Source: Nakamurella sp040546275 (GTDB lineage: Bacteria > Actinomycetota > Actinomycetes > Mycobacteriales > Nakamurellaceae). Taken from it: a stretch of 64,000 nt of DNA. Positions 25,584 to 34,294 of the stretch are shown piece after piece; the first letter of the stretch is position 1; every line of letters starts with the position of its first letter. Where the stretch lies: positions 109,970-173,969 of the forward strand of contig NZ_JBEPNO010000012.1 in NCBI RefSeq assembly GCF_040546275.1, written 5' to 3'. Below the pieces are notes generated by a model. The model had not been told where the DNA came from, ran no database searches, and saw only the letters and a program-made list of their open reading frames with translations. The translations under genes and the position numbers were made by a program.

Positions 25584-26465
25584 ATGACGGTTCGACTCGG
25601 CGACCTGATCGCCGTGCTGGAGGCGGCGTACCCGCCGGCGCTGGCCGAGAGCTGGGACACCGGAATAGGTCTGACCTGCGGGGACCCGGAGGCGGACGTC
25701 ACCGGAGTGCTCCTCGCCGTTGATCTGGATCTGGCCGTGGTGGCGCAGGCGGAAGAGTTGGGGGCGCAGTTGGTGCTGACGCACCACCCGCTCCTGTTCC
25801 GTCCGGTCCAGTCCGTGGCGGTCGACACACCCAAGGGCGCGCTCCTGCACCGGATGATCGGCTCCGGGATCGCCCACTACGCGGCGCACACCAACGCGGA
25901 CAAGGCCGTCGGCGGGGTCAACGACGTACTCGCCGCTCTGCTGGGACTCACCCAGGTGCGACCGTTGGTGCCCGATCCTCCGGACGCCCTGCCGGCCGGT
26001 CACCCGCAGGCCGGACGGACCGGCACCGGCCGGGTCGGCGAACTGCCGGAGCCGTGCACCCTGGCCGAGCTCACCGAGAGGGTGGCGAAGCTGCTGCCGC
26101 CGACGACGAGCGGCGTGCGGTCCGCCGGCGATGCGGACCGGGTCGTCCGGGCACTGGCCCTCTGCGGCGGCGCGGGCGACTCCGAACTCGACTCGGCCAT
26201 CGCCGTGGGGGCAGATGCCTATCTGACGTCCGATCTGCGACATCACGTCGTCCAGGAACACCTGGCGACTCCGGGTGCACCGGCCGTCGTCGAGGTCGCG
26301 CACTGGGCGGGCGAGTGGCCGTGGCTCGCCGCAGCCGCATGCTTGCTCACCGGGGCTGTGGCGGACGGGACCCTGGCGGGTAGCGTCACCACCACGGTTT
26401 CCGCGCTGCGGACCGATCCGTGGACTGTTCATCGTCCGTCCGGACAAACTCCAGAAGGGTTCTGA
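25584..26465 (+). CDS. Nif3-like dinuclear metal centre protein
   Basis: A 293-residue member of the NIF3/YbgI (GTP cyclohydrolase 1 type 2-like) family, which forms hexameric rings with two metal ions per subunit. Metal-binding motifs are LVLTHHPLLFRP (about residue 65), AHTNADKAVGGVND (about 98) and, near the end, VVEVAHWAGEWP. The biochemical role is unsettled. The ATG at 25584 is preceded by CAGGAGG, which fixes the start. It is followed within six bases by the zinc-ribbon gene, as in mycobacteria. Confidence 0.93.
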   Translation: MTVRLGDLIAVLEAAYPPALAESWDTGIGLTCGDPEADVTGVLLAVDLDLAVVAQAEELGAQLVLTHHPLLFRPVQSVAVDTPKGALLHRMIGSGIAHYAAHTNADKAVGGVNDVLAALLGLTQVRPLVPDPPDALPAGHPQAGRTGTGRVGELPEPCTLAELTERVAKLLPPTTSGVRSAGDADRVVRALALCGGAGDSELDSAIAVGADAYLTSDLRHHVVQEHLATPGAPAVVEVAHWAGEWPWLAAAACLLTGAVADGTLAGSVTTTVSALRTDPWTVHRPSGQTPEGF

Positions 26466-26470
26466 CGCCA

Positions 26471-27196
26471 GTGCCGAAGGCTGATCCATTCGCCCAGCGC
26501 CGTCTGCTGGACCTGGCCGGGTTCGATCAGTCGATCAACGCGGCCGAGCATCGCCGGGCGACCCTGCCCGAACTCGCCGTCCTGTCCGCCGGCAGCGAGA
26601 AGCTGGCCGAGTTGCGGAACACGAAGGTGCTCGCCGAGACCGAGGTCGGGGATCTGCAGCGGGCGAACCGCAAGCTGGACAACGAGATCGATCAGGTGCG
26701 TGCCCGGTCCGAGCGCGACGCGCAGCGCCTTGCGGCCGGTGCCGGCAATGCGAAGGATCTGGAGAACCTGCAGCACGAGATCACCTCCCTCGGGCGGCGT
26801 CAGGGGGTCCTCGAGGACGAAGCCCTCGAGTTGATGGAGCAGAAGGAGAACGCCGACGCCGCGCTCGCGGAGGTGACGGCGCAGTTCGATCTGCTGCAGG
26901 CCGAGGTCACCGCCGCGGCCGGTTCCCGCGACGACAAGTTCGCCGACATCGATGACGAACTCAAGACCCACCGCAGCTCGCGGGCCGAGTTGCTGGCCGC
27001 ACTCCCGGCCGATCTCGTCGCGCTGTACGAGCGGATCCGCAAGTCCGGCAAGGTGGCCGCGGCCAAGCTGAACGGCGGCCGGTGCGAGGCGTGCCGGATG
27101 GACCTGGACCGGGTGGAGCTCTCCTCGATCGCGGGCGCGCCGTCGGACGAAGTCGTGCGTTGTCCCGAGTGCGGTGCGATCCTCATTCGGTGGTGA
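26471..27196 (+). CDS. Coiled-coil zinc-ribbon protein
   Basis: A 241-residue protein with a long coiled coil (about residues 15-175, rich in Glu/Lys/Leu heptads such as LENLQHEITSLGRRQGVLEDE). It ends in a C4 zinc ribbon (CEACRMD ... CPECG, about residues 200-235). The family is conserved between the Nif3 and RNase H/phosphatase genes of actinobacteria. A ribosome- or RNA-related role has been suggested for relatives but is not shown here. The GTG at 26471 directly follows the Nif3 stop. The stop TGA is overlapped by the next gene's GTG (GTGA). Confidence 0.88.
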   Translation: MPKADPFAQRRLLDLAGFDQSINAAEHRRATLPELAVLSAGSEKLAELRNTKVLAETEVGDLQRANRKLDNEIDQVRARSERDAQRLAAGAGNAKDLENLQHEITSLGRRQGVLEDEALELMEQKENADAALAEVTAQFDLLQAEVTAAAGSRDDKFADIDDELKTHRSSRAELLAALPADLVALYERIRKSGKVAAAKLNGGRCEACRMDLDRVELSSIAGAPSDEVVRCPECGAILIRW

Positions 27197-28407
27197 ACCC
27201 GACAAGAGATCCGGCGCCGATGACCGACCAGGTGCCGGTGGACGGCGCTCTTCCGAAAGACTCGGCGATGGATGACGGGCCGTCGCATGCCTCGGTCGTG
27301 CTCTACGCCGACGGAGGTTCGCGGGGAAACCCCGGACCGGCCGGATACGGGGCCGTGGTCCTCGCCGTCGACGGCACGACCGTGCTTGCCGAGCGCGCCG
27401 CCTACCTCGGCAGGGCCACCAACAACGTCGCCGAGTATTCCGGACTGATCGCCGGCCTGGAAGCCGCTCGCGATCTCGGAGCCACGACGGTCGCGGTGCG
27501 GATGGACTCGAAGCTGGTGATCGAGCAGATGTCCGGCCGCTGGCAGGTGAAGCACCCGGACATGAAACCGTTGGCGGGCATGGTGTCCAGCCTGATCAGG
27601 AAGTTCGAGTCGGTGAGTCTGACGTGGGTGCCGCGGGCGCAGAACTCGCACGCGGACCGTCTGGCCAACGAGGCGATGGACTCCGGTGCCAGAGGGGTCA
27701 CCTGGGAGGCGAACGCAGCCCCGCAGCCTGACGCTGCCGACGAGTCCCTGGGCACGCCGGACCCGGCCGCGGTCCTTCCGGGCCCGCTCCCGACCGGTGA
27801 CACCAGGGTGGTGGTGGTTCGTCACGGTGAGACGACCTGGGGCGCCGACGGCCGATTCGCCGGGCGGGAGGACGTGCCTCTGACCCATCGCGGCCGCAAG
27901 CAGGCGTCCTCGGTGGCCGATCGGATCAAGCGTCTCCGCCCGGGCGTCGTCCTGACGTCCCCGTTGCAACGGTGTCGGTTGACGGCCCAGGCGATCGGCG
28001 CCGCAGCCGGTGCGCCCGTGGTGGTGCACGAGTCGCTGGTGGACGGTCTGCTGGGGGAGTGGACCGGTCTGCATCCCACTCAGATCGAGTCCGGATGGCC
28101 GCGGGAGTTCGCGGTGTGGCGGTCCGATCCCGACGCGGCGCCGCCCGGCGGCGAGTCGTTCAACGACATCCGCGAGCGGGTCGCTCCGGTGCTCGCCGAG
28201 GTGGTCCGGCTCTACCGCGGACACACGGTGGTGCTCGTGACGCATGCGGCCTGCACCAAGATGATCCTGACCAGCGCGCTCCGGGTGCCGACCGACGCGG
28301 CCTATCGACTGCGCGTTGACACCGCCTCGCTGTCCGGCTTCACCACCGACGGAAACGGCGCCACCGTCGTCTGGGCGGTCAATGAGACCGGCCACCTGAC
28401 CGGGTGA
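27193..28407 (+). CDS. Bifunctional RNase H / acid phosphatase
   Basis: A 404-residue fusion. The N-terminal type I RNase H domain has LYADGGSRGNPGPAGYG, NNVAEYSGLIAGLE, VRMDSKLVIEQM and SHADRLANEAMD, so the four acidic residues are all present. The C-terminal histidine-phosphatase domain has VVVRHGETTWG, LTSPLQRCRLTAQ, GLLGEWTG and VLVTHAACTK. The mycobacterial homologue (Rv2228c type) has both RNase H and alpha-ribazole-phosphatase-like activity. The GTG at 27193 overlaps the previous stop by four bases; the ATG at 27220 is a possible start too. Confidence 0.93.
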   Translation: MNPTRDPAPMTDQVPVDGALPKDSAMDDGPSHASVVLYADGGSRGNPGPAGYGAVVLAVDGTTVLAERAAYLGRATNNVAEYSGLIAGLEAARDLGATTVAVRMDSKLVIEQMSGRWQVKHPDMKPLAGMVSSLIRKFESVSLTWVPRAQNSHADRLANEAMDSGARGVTWEANAAPQPDAADESLGTPDPAAVLPGPLPTGDTRVVVVRHGETTWGADGRFAGREDVPLTHRGRKQASSVADRIKRLRPGVVLTSPLQRCRLTAQAIGAAAGAPVVVHESLVDGLLGEWTGLHPTQIESGWPREFAVWRSDPDAAPPGGESFNDIRERVAPVLAEVVRLYRGHTVVLVTHAACTKMILTSALRVPTDAAYRLRVDTASLSGFTTDGNGATVVWAVNETGHLTG

Positions 28408-28428
28408 CACGCAGTCTCACAAGCTTTC

Positions 28429-29685
28429 TCAGATCAACGTGGCGGCCCACAGGACGGCCACCGCGGCGACGAGAGTCGTCGGGACGGTCAGCAGTCCGAG
28501 GCGGGTGAACCGGCCGAGCGACGGCGAGGTCGAGTGGCTCAGCAGCACCCGGCGCCACAGGAGGGTGGCCAGCGATCCGGTGTAGGTGAGGTTCGGGCCG
28601 ATGTTCACCCCGATCAGGACGGCGAGCACCGGTGCCGCGTGCGGGTGGTCGCCAAGGGCGGCGAGCAGGACAAGGGTGGCCGGCAGGTTGTTGACCAGGT
28701 TGGAGAGCACCGCGGCGATGCCGGCCAGCACGAGCAGATCCAACAGCCCCTGACCGCTGGGCAGCAACGAGGTCAGCGCGCCCTGCAATCCGTGCCCCGT
28801 CGCCGCATCGACGACGATCCCGAGCGCGGCGACGAAGGCAAGGAACAGCGGATTGGCCTCCCGGATCACCGAGACGATCCCGACCTGGCCGCGGATCATC
28901 GCCCGTATCGCCATCACCACTGCGCCGATGGCGGCGACCAGCGCCGGCTCCGCGTGCAGGAGTGGGCCGGCGGCGAATCCGGCCAGGATCAGGGCCAGCA
29001 GGATCAGGGTGACCTTCGGTAGTTCGACGGCCTCGACCCGCTGTTCCTGTTCGGCCGGTTCAGGTTTCACCAGGTCCTTGGCGAAGAACAACCGGAAGAC
29101 CAGGTATTCCACTGCGATCGCGGCGATCCAGGGTCCGACCATGAGACCGGCGAAGCCGACGAACGTCAGGCCGGACGCCTGGAAGGCGAGCAGGTTGGTG
29201 AGGTTGGAGACCGGCAGCACCAGTGACGCGGTGTTGGACAGGTGCGCGGTCGCGTAGACGTGGGGCGCCGGCTTCACCTTGAGTCGCCTGATGGTGGCGA
29301 GCACCGCAGGCGTCAGCAGGATGACGGTGGCGTCCAGGCTCAGTGCAGCGGTGGTCAGCGAGGCGACGACGAAGACGAGGACCAGGAGCCGACCGGGGTC
29401 GGACCGGCTGCGAGCGGCCATCACCCCGCCGAGCCACCGGAACACCCCGTCGACGTCGCAGAGGTGGGCGATCACCAGGACCGCGGCGAGGAATCCGATC
29501 GTCGAGCCGAGCCGAGCGACTGTCTCCCCGGCGCCGTGCCAGCTGATGAGCCCGGCAGCCAGCGCGATGGCGGCGGCCGGGACGGCGGCGACCGCCTCGG
29601 GTAATCCCTTCGGGCGGATGATCGCGAAGGCCAGCGTGCCGAGAAGTAGGACGACCCCGAGAATGCTCGCTGCGACAGGGCTCAC
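28429..29685 (-). CDS. ArsB/NhaD-like ion transporter
   Basis: A 418-residue membrane protein with about eleven hydrophobic segments and no large soluble domain. Typical features of the ion-transporter superfamily are LSLDATVILLTPAVLATIRR, ATAHLSNTASLVLPVSNLTN and the inverted-repeat counterpart NLVNNLPATLVLLAALG ... GVNIGPNLTYTGSLATLLW. This fits ArsB-type arsenite pumps and related anion or Na+/H+ carriers. No arsR, arsC or arsA gene is nearby, so an arsenite role is only a possibility. The GTG at 29685 is chosen because the first helix begins there. It is divergent from rnpB. Confidence 0.85.
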   Translation of the reverse strand: MSPVAASILGVVLLLGTLAFAIIRPKGLPEAVAAVPAAAIALAAGLISWHGAGETVARLGSTIGFLAAVLVIAHLCDVDGVFRWLGGVMAARSRSDPGRLLVLVFVVASLTTAALSLDATVILLTPAVLATIRRLKVKPAPHVYATAHLSNTASLVLPVSNLTNLLAFQASGLTFVGFAGLMVGPWIAAIAVEYLVFRLFFAKDLVKPEPAEQEQRVEAVELPKVTLILLALILAGFAAGPLLHAEPALVAAIGAVVMAIRAMIRGQVGIVSVIREANPLFLAFVAALGIVVDAATGHGLQGALTSLLPSGQGLLDLLVLAGIAAVLSNLVNNLPATLVLLAALGDHPHAAPVLAVLIGVNIGPNLTYTGSLATLLWRRVLLSHSTSPSLGRFTRLGLLTVPTTLVAAVAVLWAATLI

Positions 29686-29750
29686 CGTGGGCTCGTCGCG
29701 CGATTCACGAGGCAGGACACTACCGGCCGCTCGCCCGACGCGAACCCCGG

Positions 29751-29756
29751 TACAGT
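29751..29756 (+). promoter_or_regulatory. -10 box of the RNase P RNA gene
   Basis: TACAGT lies seven to eight bases before the predicted 5' end of the RNase P RNA, the spacing expected for a -10 element. No good -35 hexamer is seen at the usual distance. Confidence 0.5.
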
Positions 29757-29762
29757 TCGGCC

Positions 29763-30213
29763 CGGACGAGTTGGTCGGGCGACCGCGTCGGGCTCGATCG
29801 GCTTGCCGATCGGTGTTCCGCCGAGGAAAGTCCGGGCTCCACAGGGCAGGGTGGTTGTCAACGGCAACCCGGCGTGAGCCGCGGGAAAGTGCCACAGAGA
29901 ACAGACCGCCACGGGTTGTCGATCTTCGGGTCGGCGGCGCGGGGTAAGGGTGAAACGGTGGTGTAAGAGACCACCAGCGTGCCGGGTGACCGGCGCGGCT
30001 CGGTAAACCCCACCCGGAGCAAGGTTGAGAGCGCGACCCTTTCCCGCTGCGGCGGGCGGGGTGGTGTGCGCAGGCGTTCGAGGGCGGCCCGTCCGAGTCT
30101 GCGGGTGAACCGCTGGAGCGTGCCGGCAACGGCCCGCCGAGATGGATGGTCGCCGAACGGGATCGCCGAGAGGCCCCCGGGAACAGGACCCGGCTTACAG
30201 ACCAACTCGTCCA
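29763..30213 (+). ncRNA. rnpB: RNase P RNA, bacterial type A
   Basis: Catalytic RNA that removes tRNA 5' leaders. Conserved blocks in order: GAGGAAAGTCCGGGCTCC (near 29821-29838), ACAGGGCAGGGTGG, GGAAAGTGCCACAGA, GTAAGGGTGAAACGGTGG, AGAGACCACCAGCG, GGTAAACCCCACCCGGAGCA and, near the 3' end, ACAGGACCCGGCTTACAG. The ends pair to form P1: GGACGAGTTGGT at 29764 with ACCAACTCGTCC ending at 30212. The length of about 450 nt is normal for actinobacteria. A GAAA-loop hairpin repeat lies 30 bases downstream. Confidence 0.97.
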
Positions 30214-30242
30214 CCCATCTCCTGTGGGGCGAGTAGACGACC

Positions 30243-30275
30243 AGAAAACGATGCCGCGAAAGCGGCAATTCGGAC
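30243..30275. repeat. 33-bp repeat with GAAA-loop hairpin (copy 1)
   Basis: The segment GAAAACGATGCCGCGAAAGC continues GGCAATTCGGACA. It contains the stem TGCCGC/GCGGCA closed by a GAAA tetraloop. The identical 33-bp segment recurs at 31240-31272. Copy 1 lies between rnpB and the end of the minus-strand ATP-grasp gene. Confidence 0.8.
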
Positions 30276-30311
30276 ACCGGAGCTCGCGGGCGAGTAGCTG
30301 CCGGGGCTGCG

Positions 30312-31172
30312 TCAGTAGCGGAGGTGCCGGTCCGGCCTCCAGAGCCAGCGGCCATCTGGTCCCGGAGCACCGGCCGAGTTGGCGGCGAGTACCGCGCGGA
30401 GAGCTCCTGCGGGGTCACATCCGTACAGACCGGCGCCCCAGGTCTGGTTGACCTCCAGGAGCACGAACCGGCCGTCGTCCAGACGCGCGATGTCGAGCAC
30501 CGCCGCCGGGGGCACCGAATCGGCGTCCAACCCGGACAGGAACTGATGGGCCCATTCAGCGGCCTCGTCGTGGAACGAGGCGCGATGGGTGCGCAGGAGC
30601 GGCGACCACGGCTCGTCCTGCACGCGGTACGGCGAGGCCGCGGTGACCTCCCGAGTGACCGTGAAGATCCGGTACTCCGAGTCGATGGCCAGCCACTCCT
30701 TCGTGACCAGCAGTTCCACGTCCGGCGAGCCGCCGACGGCGGCGACCGCCTCGTCGAGGACTTCCGCAGACCGGAGCCGTCGGGCTGGGAAACCCGGGTG
30801 CTTGCCGTCGGCCAGTTTTACGAAGGTCGGGGAGTCCTGCACCATCGACCGGGCTTCGGTTGGGGTGCACAGCACCCACTGGCGCCCGGTGACGGCTGGA
30901 CCGAGACTCGCGAACCACTCCGGGGTCGGACCGGCCAGCGTGATCACCGCGCCATCAGCTGTCACAGCGCTACCAGCCATGGCCGATGACACCAGGCCTC
31001 CGGGAGCCCGCACCGCCGTTCCTGGGCCTACCGCCGCGGCGACCGACGACGGATCCGCCGTCAGATCGACCACCGTCAGGCCGACGCGTTCGGCCGCCCA
31101 GCGGAGGCCCGCCCGGACGTCATCGCTTCGCGCGTACAGCGCCAGCCTGGTGAATTCCGGGTCCGGGCTCAT
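30312..31172 (-). CDS. ATP-grasp domain protein (DUF4343-like)
   Basis: A 286-residue protein ending with the metal/ATP-binding strand FVLLEVNQTWGAGLYGCDP of ATP-grasp enzymes. The central part has SPTFVKLADGKHPGFPARR, the lysine-containing nucleotide-binding region, and LAIDSEYRIFTV. Actinobacterial homologues are annotated as ATP-grasp or DUF4343 proteins of unknown substrate. They would join a carboxylate to an amine or thiol using ATP. The ATG at 31172 is preferred over the codon at 31190. The gene is bracketed by two copies of the GAAA-hairpin repeat. Confidence 0.78.
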   Translation of the reverse strand: MSPDPEFTRLALYARSDDVRAGLRWAAERVGLTVVDLTADPSSVAAAVGPGTAVRAPGGLVSSAMAGSAVTADGAVITLAGPTPEWFASLGPAVTGRQWVLCTPTEARSMVQDSPTFVKLADGKHPGFPARRLRSAEVLDEAVAAVGGSPDVELLVTKEWLAIDSEYRIFTVTREVTAASPYRVQDEPWSPLLRTHRASFHDEAAEWAHQFLSGLDADSVPPAAVLDIARLDDGRFVLLEVNQTWGAGLYGCDPAGALRAVLAANSAGAPGPDGRWLWRPDRHLRY

Positions 31173-31239
31173 GCCTGCATTGGCCCGCACGACGGACTGC
31201 GAGTCAAGCTCGACGTGGCCAGCTCAGTTCGCTCCACCC

Positions 31240-31272
31240 GAAAACGATGCCGCGAAAGCGGCAATTCGGACA
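31240..31272. repeat. 33-bp repeat with GAAA-loop hairpin (copy 2)
   Basis: Exact second copy of the 30243-30275 segment in the same orientation. It lies in the region between the divergent ATP-grasp and lipoprotein genes, about 70 bases upstream of the ATP-grasp start. Confidence 0.8.
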
Positions 31273-31403
31273 TCAAGGTGCAGGCAGCGCGGGGAGGGCT
31301 TGCCGGTCGGCCCGGAGGGTCGTGAGCGCCGTTATTCTGCAAGACAGGGCTCCGCAGCGGAGGACGACAACGACGGACCAGCAACGACAGGGGTGGGACA
31401 GCA

Positions 31404-32210
31404 GTGAATCGGTGGGTCACAGCGGGCAGCGGCACGAAGGTCGAGCGAGGTCGCGGGCGGTGGTTGGTCCTTGCGACGATCGCGGGAACTCTCGTGACGG
31501 CCGGCTGTGCCAGGTCGGTGGCCGGCGATGCCAGCCCGGTCGCCGGCGCAGCCATCTCCTCGACTCGGACCTCCGACGGCCGGACGCCTGAGAGCCGGCC
31601 ACCCACTTCGGCGGCGGAAGAGTCGAGCACTCCGAGCGCGCCGTCCGTTTCGACCCCCACGCCAACCCCGACCAAGACCACGCCGAGCAAGACACCAACA
31701 GCCACCCCGCCCGCGATCAAGTGGCTGATCCCCGCCCAGAGCAAGGTCAAGTCGAAGATCAACTCGTTCGGGAACCTGGAGGCCGGGCTGGGCAAGCCGT
31801 ACGAGATCACCTGGACGAAGGAGAAGACCACTGCGCTGCGGTTCGTCGTCGACTCGGCCACGATCAACGGGCGTTGTGAGACACCGACCAAGCCGGTGAA
31901 CGGTCATTTCCTGATCCTCAGCGTCCGGGTGCAGCTCGGTGATGCTTCCGCCGACGACCTCGGCAATTCCCGGATCGGTTTCACCGGGGAGTTCTGGACG
32001 GCCTTCAACGCCAAGAACGTCGCCGAGGTCGGCACCACGAGCACGGCAGCCGGGGATTGCATCACCCGCACCACCGGCTTCCCGTACTCGGAAGATCTGG
32101 CGCCCGGGAAGGTGTACTCGGGCAAGATCGCGCTCGACGTCAGCTCCGTCAAGGGCACGGTGGTCCTCATGGACTCCGTCGGCGGCGGCTGGATCTACCA
32201 CTACGGCTGA
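31404..32210 (+). CDS. Lipoprotein with DUF4352-like C-terminal domain
   Basis: A 268-residue exported protein. The signal peptide (WLVLATIAGTLVTAGC) ends in the lipobox VTAGC. A linker of about 70 residues, very rich in Ser, Thr and Pro, follows. The C-terminal domain (about residues 125-268) has VNGHFLILSVRVQLG and a late single Cys pair, as in the immunoglobulin-like DUF4352 group of Gram-positive lipoproteins. The role on the cell surface is unknown. The start is GTG 31404. Confidence 0.75.
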   Translation: MNRWVTAGSGTKVERGRGRWLVLATIAGTLVTAGCARSVAGDASPVAGAAISSTRTSDGRTPESRPPTSAAEESSTPSAPSVSTPTPTPTKTTPSKTPTATPPAIKWLIPAQSKVKSKINSFGNLEAGLGKPYEITWTKEKTTALRFVVDSATINGRCETPTKPVNGHFLILSVRVQLGDASADDLGNSRIGFTGEFWTAFNAKNVAEVGTTSTAAGDCITRTTGFPYSEDLAPGKVYSGKIALDVSSVKGTVVLMDSVGGGWIYHYG

Positions 32211-32242
32211 CCCGAGCGACGCCGGCCGACGTCTGAGATCGA

Positions 32243-32494
32243 TCATCCTGACCACGGCGTCCACTCCGGATGACGGGAGCACGGCGGTCTGGTCCAGACC
32301 GCGTCGCAGGTCCAGCATCGCCAGATGCGATGGCCGTGGCTGATGCACAGGCACGGGTGGGCGGCGACCAGCATGGTGTCGGGGCCGAGCGGGTGGCCGT
32401 TCGGGCAGATGGTCGGAAACCGTTCGATGACACCATGTTTGCCGGTGGCCGTGAAGTAACGTCGATCGACCTGGTACCTCTCCCATTCGATCAT
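32243..32494 (-). CDS. Small Cys/His-rich protein of unknown function
   Basis: An 83-residue protein, MIEWERYQVDRRYF at the start, with seven Cys and several His in its second half: CPNGHPLG, CLCISHGH, CWTCDAVW and CSRHP. The pattern suggests a zinc-binding fold, possibly two knuckles. I do not recognise the family. Codon use is good and the frame is not explained by the flanking plus-strand genes, which supports a real gene. The ATG at 32494 is chosen. It is divergent from the RNB gene. Confidence 0.6.
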   Translation of the reverse strand: MIEWERYQVDRRYFTATGKHGVIERFPTICPNGHPLGPDTMLVAAHPCLCISHGHRIWRCWTCDAVWTRPPCSRHPEWTPWSG

Positions 32495-32564
32495 CTGTCC
32501 ACGATAGTCGGAATCGCCTGCCAGGCGAGAGGCGACCGGAATTCGCGGCCAGTAGCCTGTGCCG

Positions 32565-34076
32565 GTGCCCAACCGTCGAGTACTCACCCCCTCTGGCGCG
32601 CCGGTCGCGATCGACTTCCAGGCCGTCCGGACGCGCCTCGGAATTCCGTCCGACTATCCGGCCGACGCAGTCTCCGAAGCGGTGGCCGCCGCGGCCTCGC
32701 CGCCCGTCCCGCCGACGGATCGGACCGATCTCCCGCTGGTGACGATCGATCCCGCCGGATCGATGGACCTGGACCAGGCCATGCACCTGGAGACCAGGGG
32801 CGACGGATACCGCGTGCACTACGCGATTGCCGACGTCGCCTCGTTCGTCTCGCCCGAGGGGCCGTTGGCGAAGGAGACCTGGCGGCGCGGAGAGACGCTG
32901 TACAGCCCTGATCTAGCCACCCCGCTGCACCCGCGGGAGCTGTCAGAGGGCGCTGCCAGCCTGCTTCCTGACCAGAACCGGCCGGCGGTGTTGTGGACCA
33001 TCGACCTCGGGCCGGACGGCGAGCCGGTGGCCGTCGACCTCGGGCGCGCGCTCGTTCGATCCGTGGCCCGGCTCGACTACATCGGCGTCCAGCGCGATCT
33101 GGACGCCGGCACCCTCCACCCCTCCATCAAGTTGCTGCCCGAGATCGGGCGCCTGCGCGAGGAGGCGTTACGCACCAGGCACGCCATCACCCTGGACCTG
33201 CCGGACGCGGAGGTGGTCCCGGTGAGCGATGGAACCACAGGTCACTGGACCCTGGATCTGCGCGCGCAGACCGAGATCGAGAAGGCGAACGCCCAGATCA
33301 GCCTGCTCACCGGGATGTGCGCCGCGCAGATCATGCTGGCCGGCCGGATCGGACTGCTCCGCACTCTCCCGCCGGCCGCCGAGAAGGAGATCCGGCTGCT
33401 GCGGGCCTCGGCCGCCGCTCTGCAGATCGACTGGCCGGCCGGGATGCCCGCCGGGGACCTCATCGCCGGACTGGACGCCTCCGCGCCCGCGGTGTCCGCG
33501 TTCCTCGACGATGCGGTGCACCTGCTCCGCGGGGCGGGCTACACCCCGTTCTCCGGGCAGGTCCCCGATCAACCGCTGCACGCCGGCGTTGGCGCCGCCT
33601 ACGCCCACGTGACGGCCCCCCTGCGCCGGCTGGTCGACCGATACGCGACCGAGGTATGCCTCGCGCTGCACGCCGGAACCCCGGTGCCGCAATGGGCTTC
33701 GGCTGCGCTCACCGAGTTGCCGAAGGTGATGACGGCTTCGTCTCGGCTGGCCTCGGAACTCGATCGCGGCTGCACCACAGCCGTCTCGGTGTTCCTGCTG
33801 GCCGGGCGGAAAGGTGACGAGTTCACCGCGACCGTGCTGCAGATCGACACCGACAAGGACCGCGCGGTAGTCCTGTTGCACGAACCACCGGTCCGGGCCC
33901 ACTGCCCCGCGGCCGGGCTGAAGGAGGGGGAGGTCCACCAGGTGCGCCTGGTCTCGGTTGACCAGGACAACGGCGGGTTCGTCGTCACACCCCTGCTTGC
34001 GCCGGCCGTCGAGCCGGTCGGTCCCGTCACCGGGCCGCCCGCACCCGGCACGACGATCCGACCCGTGGCAGGCTGA
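32565..34076 (+). CDS. RNB domain ribonuclease
   Basis: A protein of about 503 residues built around an RNase II/R-type RNB exonuclease domain. The signature VTIDPAGSMDLDQAMHLE (about residue 65) supplies the catalytic Asp residues. Further matches are YAIADVASFVSPEG and LHPRELSEGAASLLPDQNRPA. The C-terminal part has HAGVGAAYAHVTAPLRRLVDRY, the conserved RNB end. The N-terminal cold-shock and C-terminal S1 domains of classical RNase II/R are reduced or absent, typical of this short actinobacterial form. Start GTG 32565 (or 32559, two codons upstream). Confidence 0.9.
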   Translation: MPNRRVLTPSGAPVAIDFQAVRTRLGIPSDYPADAVSEAVAAAASPPVPPTDRTDLPLVTIDPAGSMDLDQAMHLETRGDGYRVHYAIADVASFVSPEGPLAKETWRRGETLYSPDLATPLHPRELSEGAASLLPDQNRPAVLWTIDLGPDGEPVAVDLGRALVRSVARLDYIGVQRDLDAGTLHPSIKLLPEIGRLREEALRTRHAITLDLPDAEVVPVSDGTTGHWTLDLRAQTEIEKANAQISLLTGMCAAQIMLAGRIGLLRTLPPAAEKEIRLLRASAAALQIDWPAGMPAGDLIAGLDASAPAVSAFLDDAVHLLRGAGYTPFSGQVPDQPLHAGVGAAYAHVTAPLRRLVDRYATEVCLALHAGTPVPQWASAALTELPKVMTASSRLASELDRGCTTAVSVFLLAGRKGDEFTATVLQIDTDKDRAVVLLHEPPVRAHCPAAGLKEGEVHQVRLVSVDQDNGGFVVTPLLAPAVEPVGPVTGPPAPGTTIRPVAG

Positions 34077-34080
34077 TCCC

Positions 34081-34287
34081 ATGGGCGACGAGATCGGACA
34101 GAACACCGCTTTCTACTACAACCTCAAGACGCACGAGGTCGAGGAGGAGGGTCAGAGCAAGGCCAAGGAACTCCTCGGTCCGTACCCCGACCGTGAATCG
34201 GCGGCGAACGCGCTGCAGAGCGTCCGGGACCGTGAAGAAGTGAAGTCGACACAGGATCGGGAATGGCGGGACGGCGGCGAACGCTGA
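34081..34287 (+). CDS. Small conserved actinobacterial protein
   Basis: A 68-residue hydrophilic protein (GQNTAFYYNLKTHEVEEEGQ ... LLGPYPDRESAANALQSV). It is common in actinobacteria, where it is often a SPOR-like or unnamed protein; function unknown. The central GPYPDRESAANAL pattern is what such proteins share. The ATG at 34081 is four bases after the RNB stop and the gene ends eight bases before the EamA start, so all three are probably one transcript. Confidence 0.8.
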   Translation: MGDEIGQNTAFYYNLKTHEVEEEGQSKAKELLGPYPDRESAANALQSVRDREEVKSTQDREWRDGGER

Positions 34288-34294
34288 AGGCCGT

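Noticed and set aside
26800..28410. 536-codon minus-strand open frame
   Set aside because: Antisense shadow of the zinc-ribbon and RNase H/phosphatase genes.
28429..29685. Arsenic resistance operon
   Set aside because: Only an ArsB-like transporter is present, without arsR, arsC, arsA or acr3 neighbours; the specific role cannot be supported.
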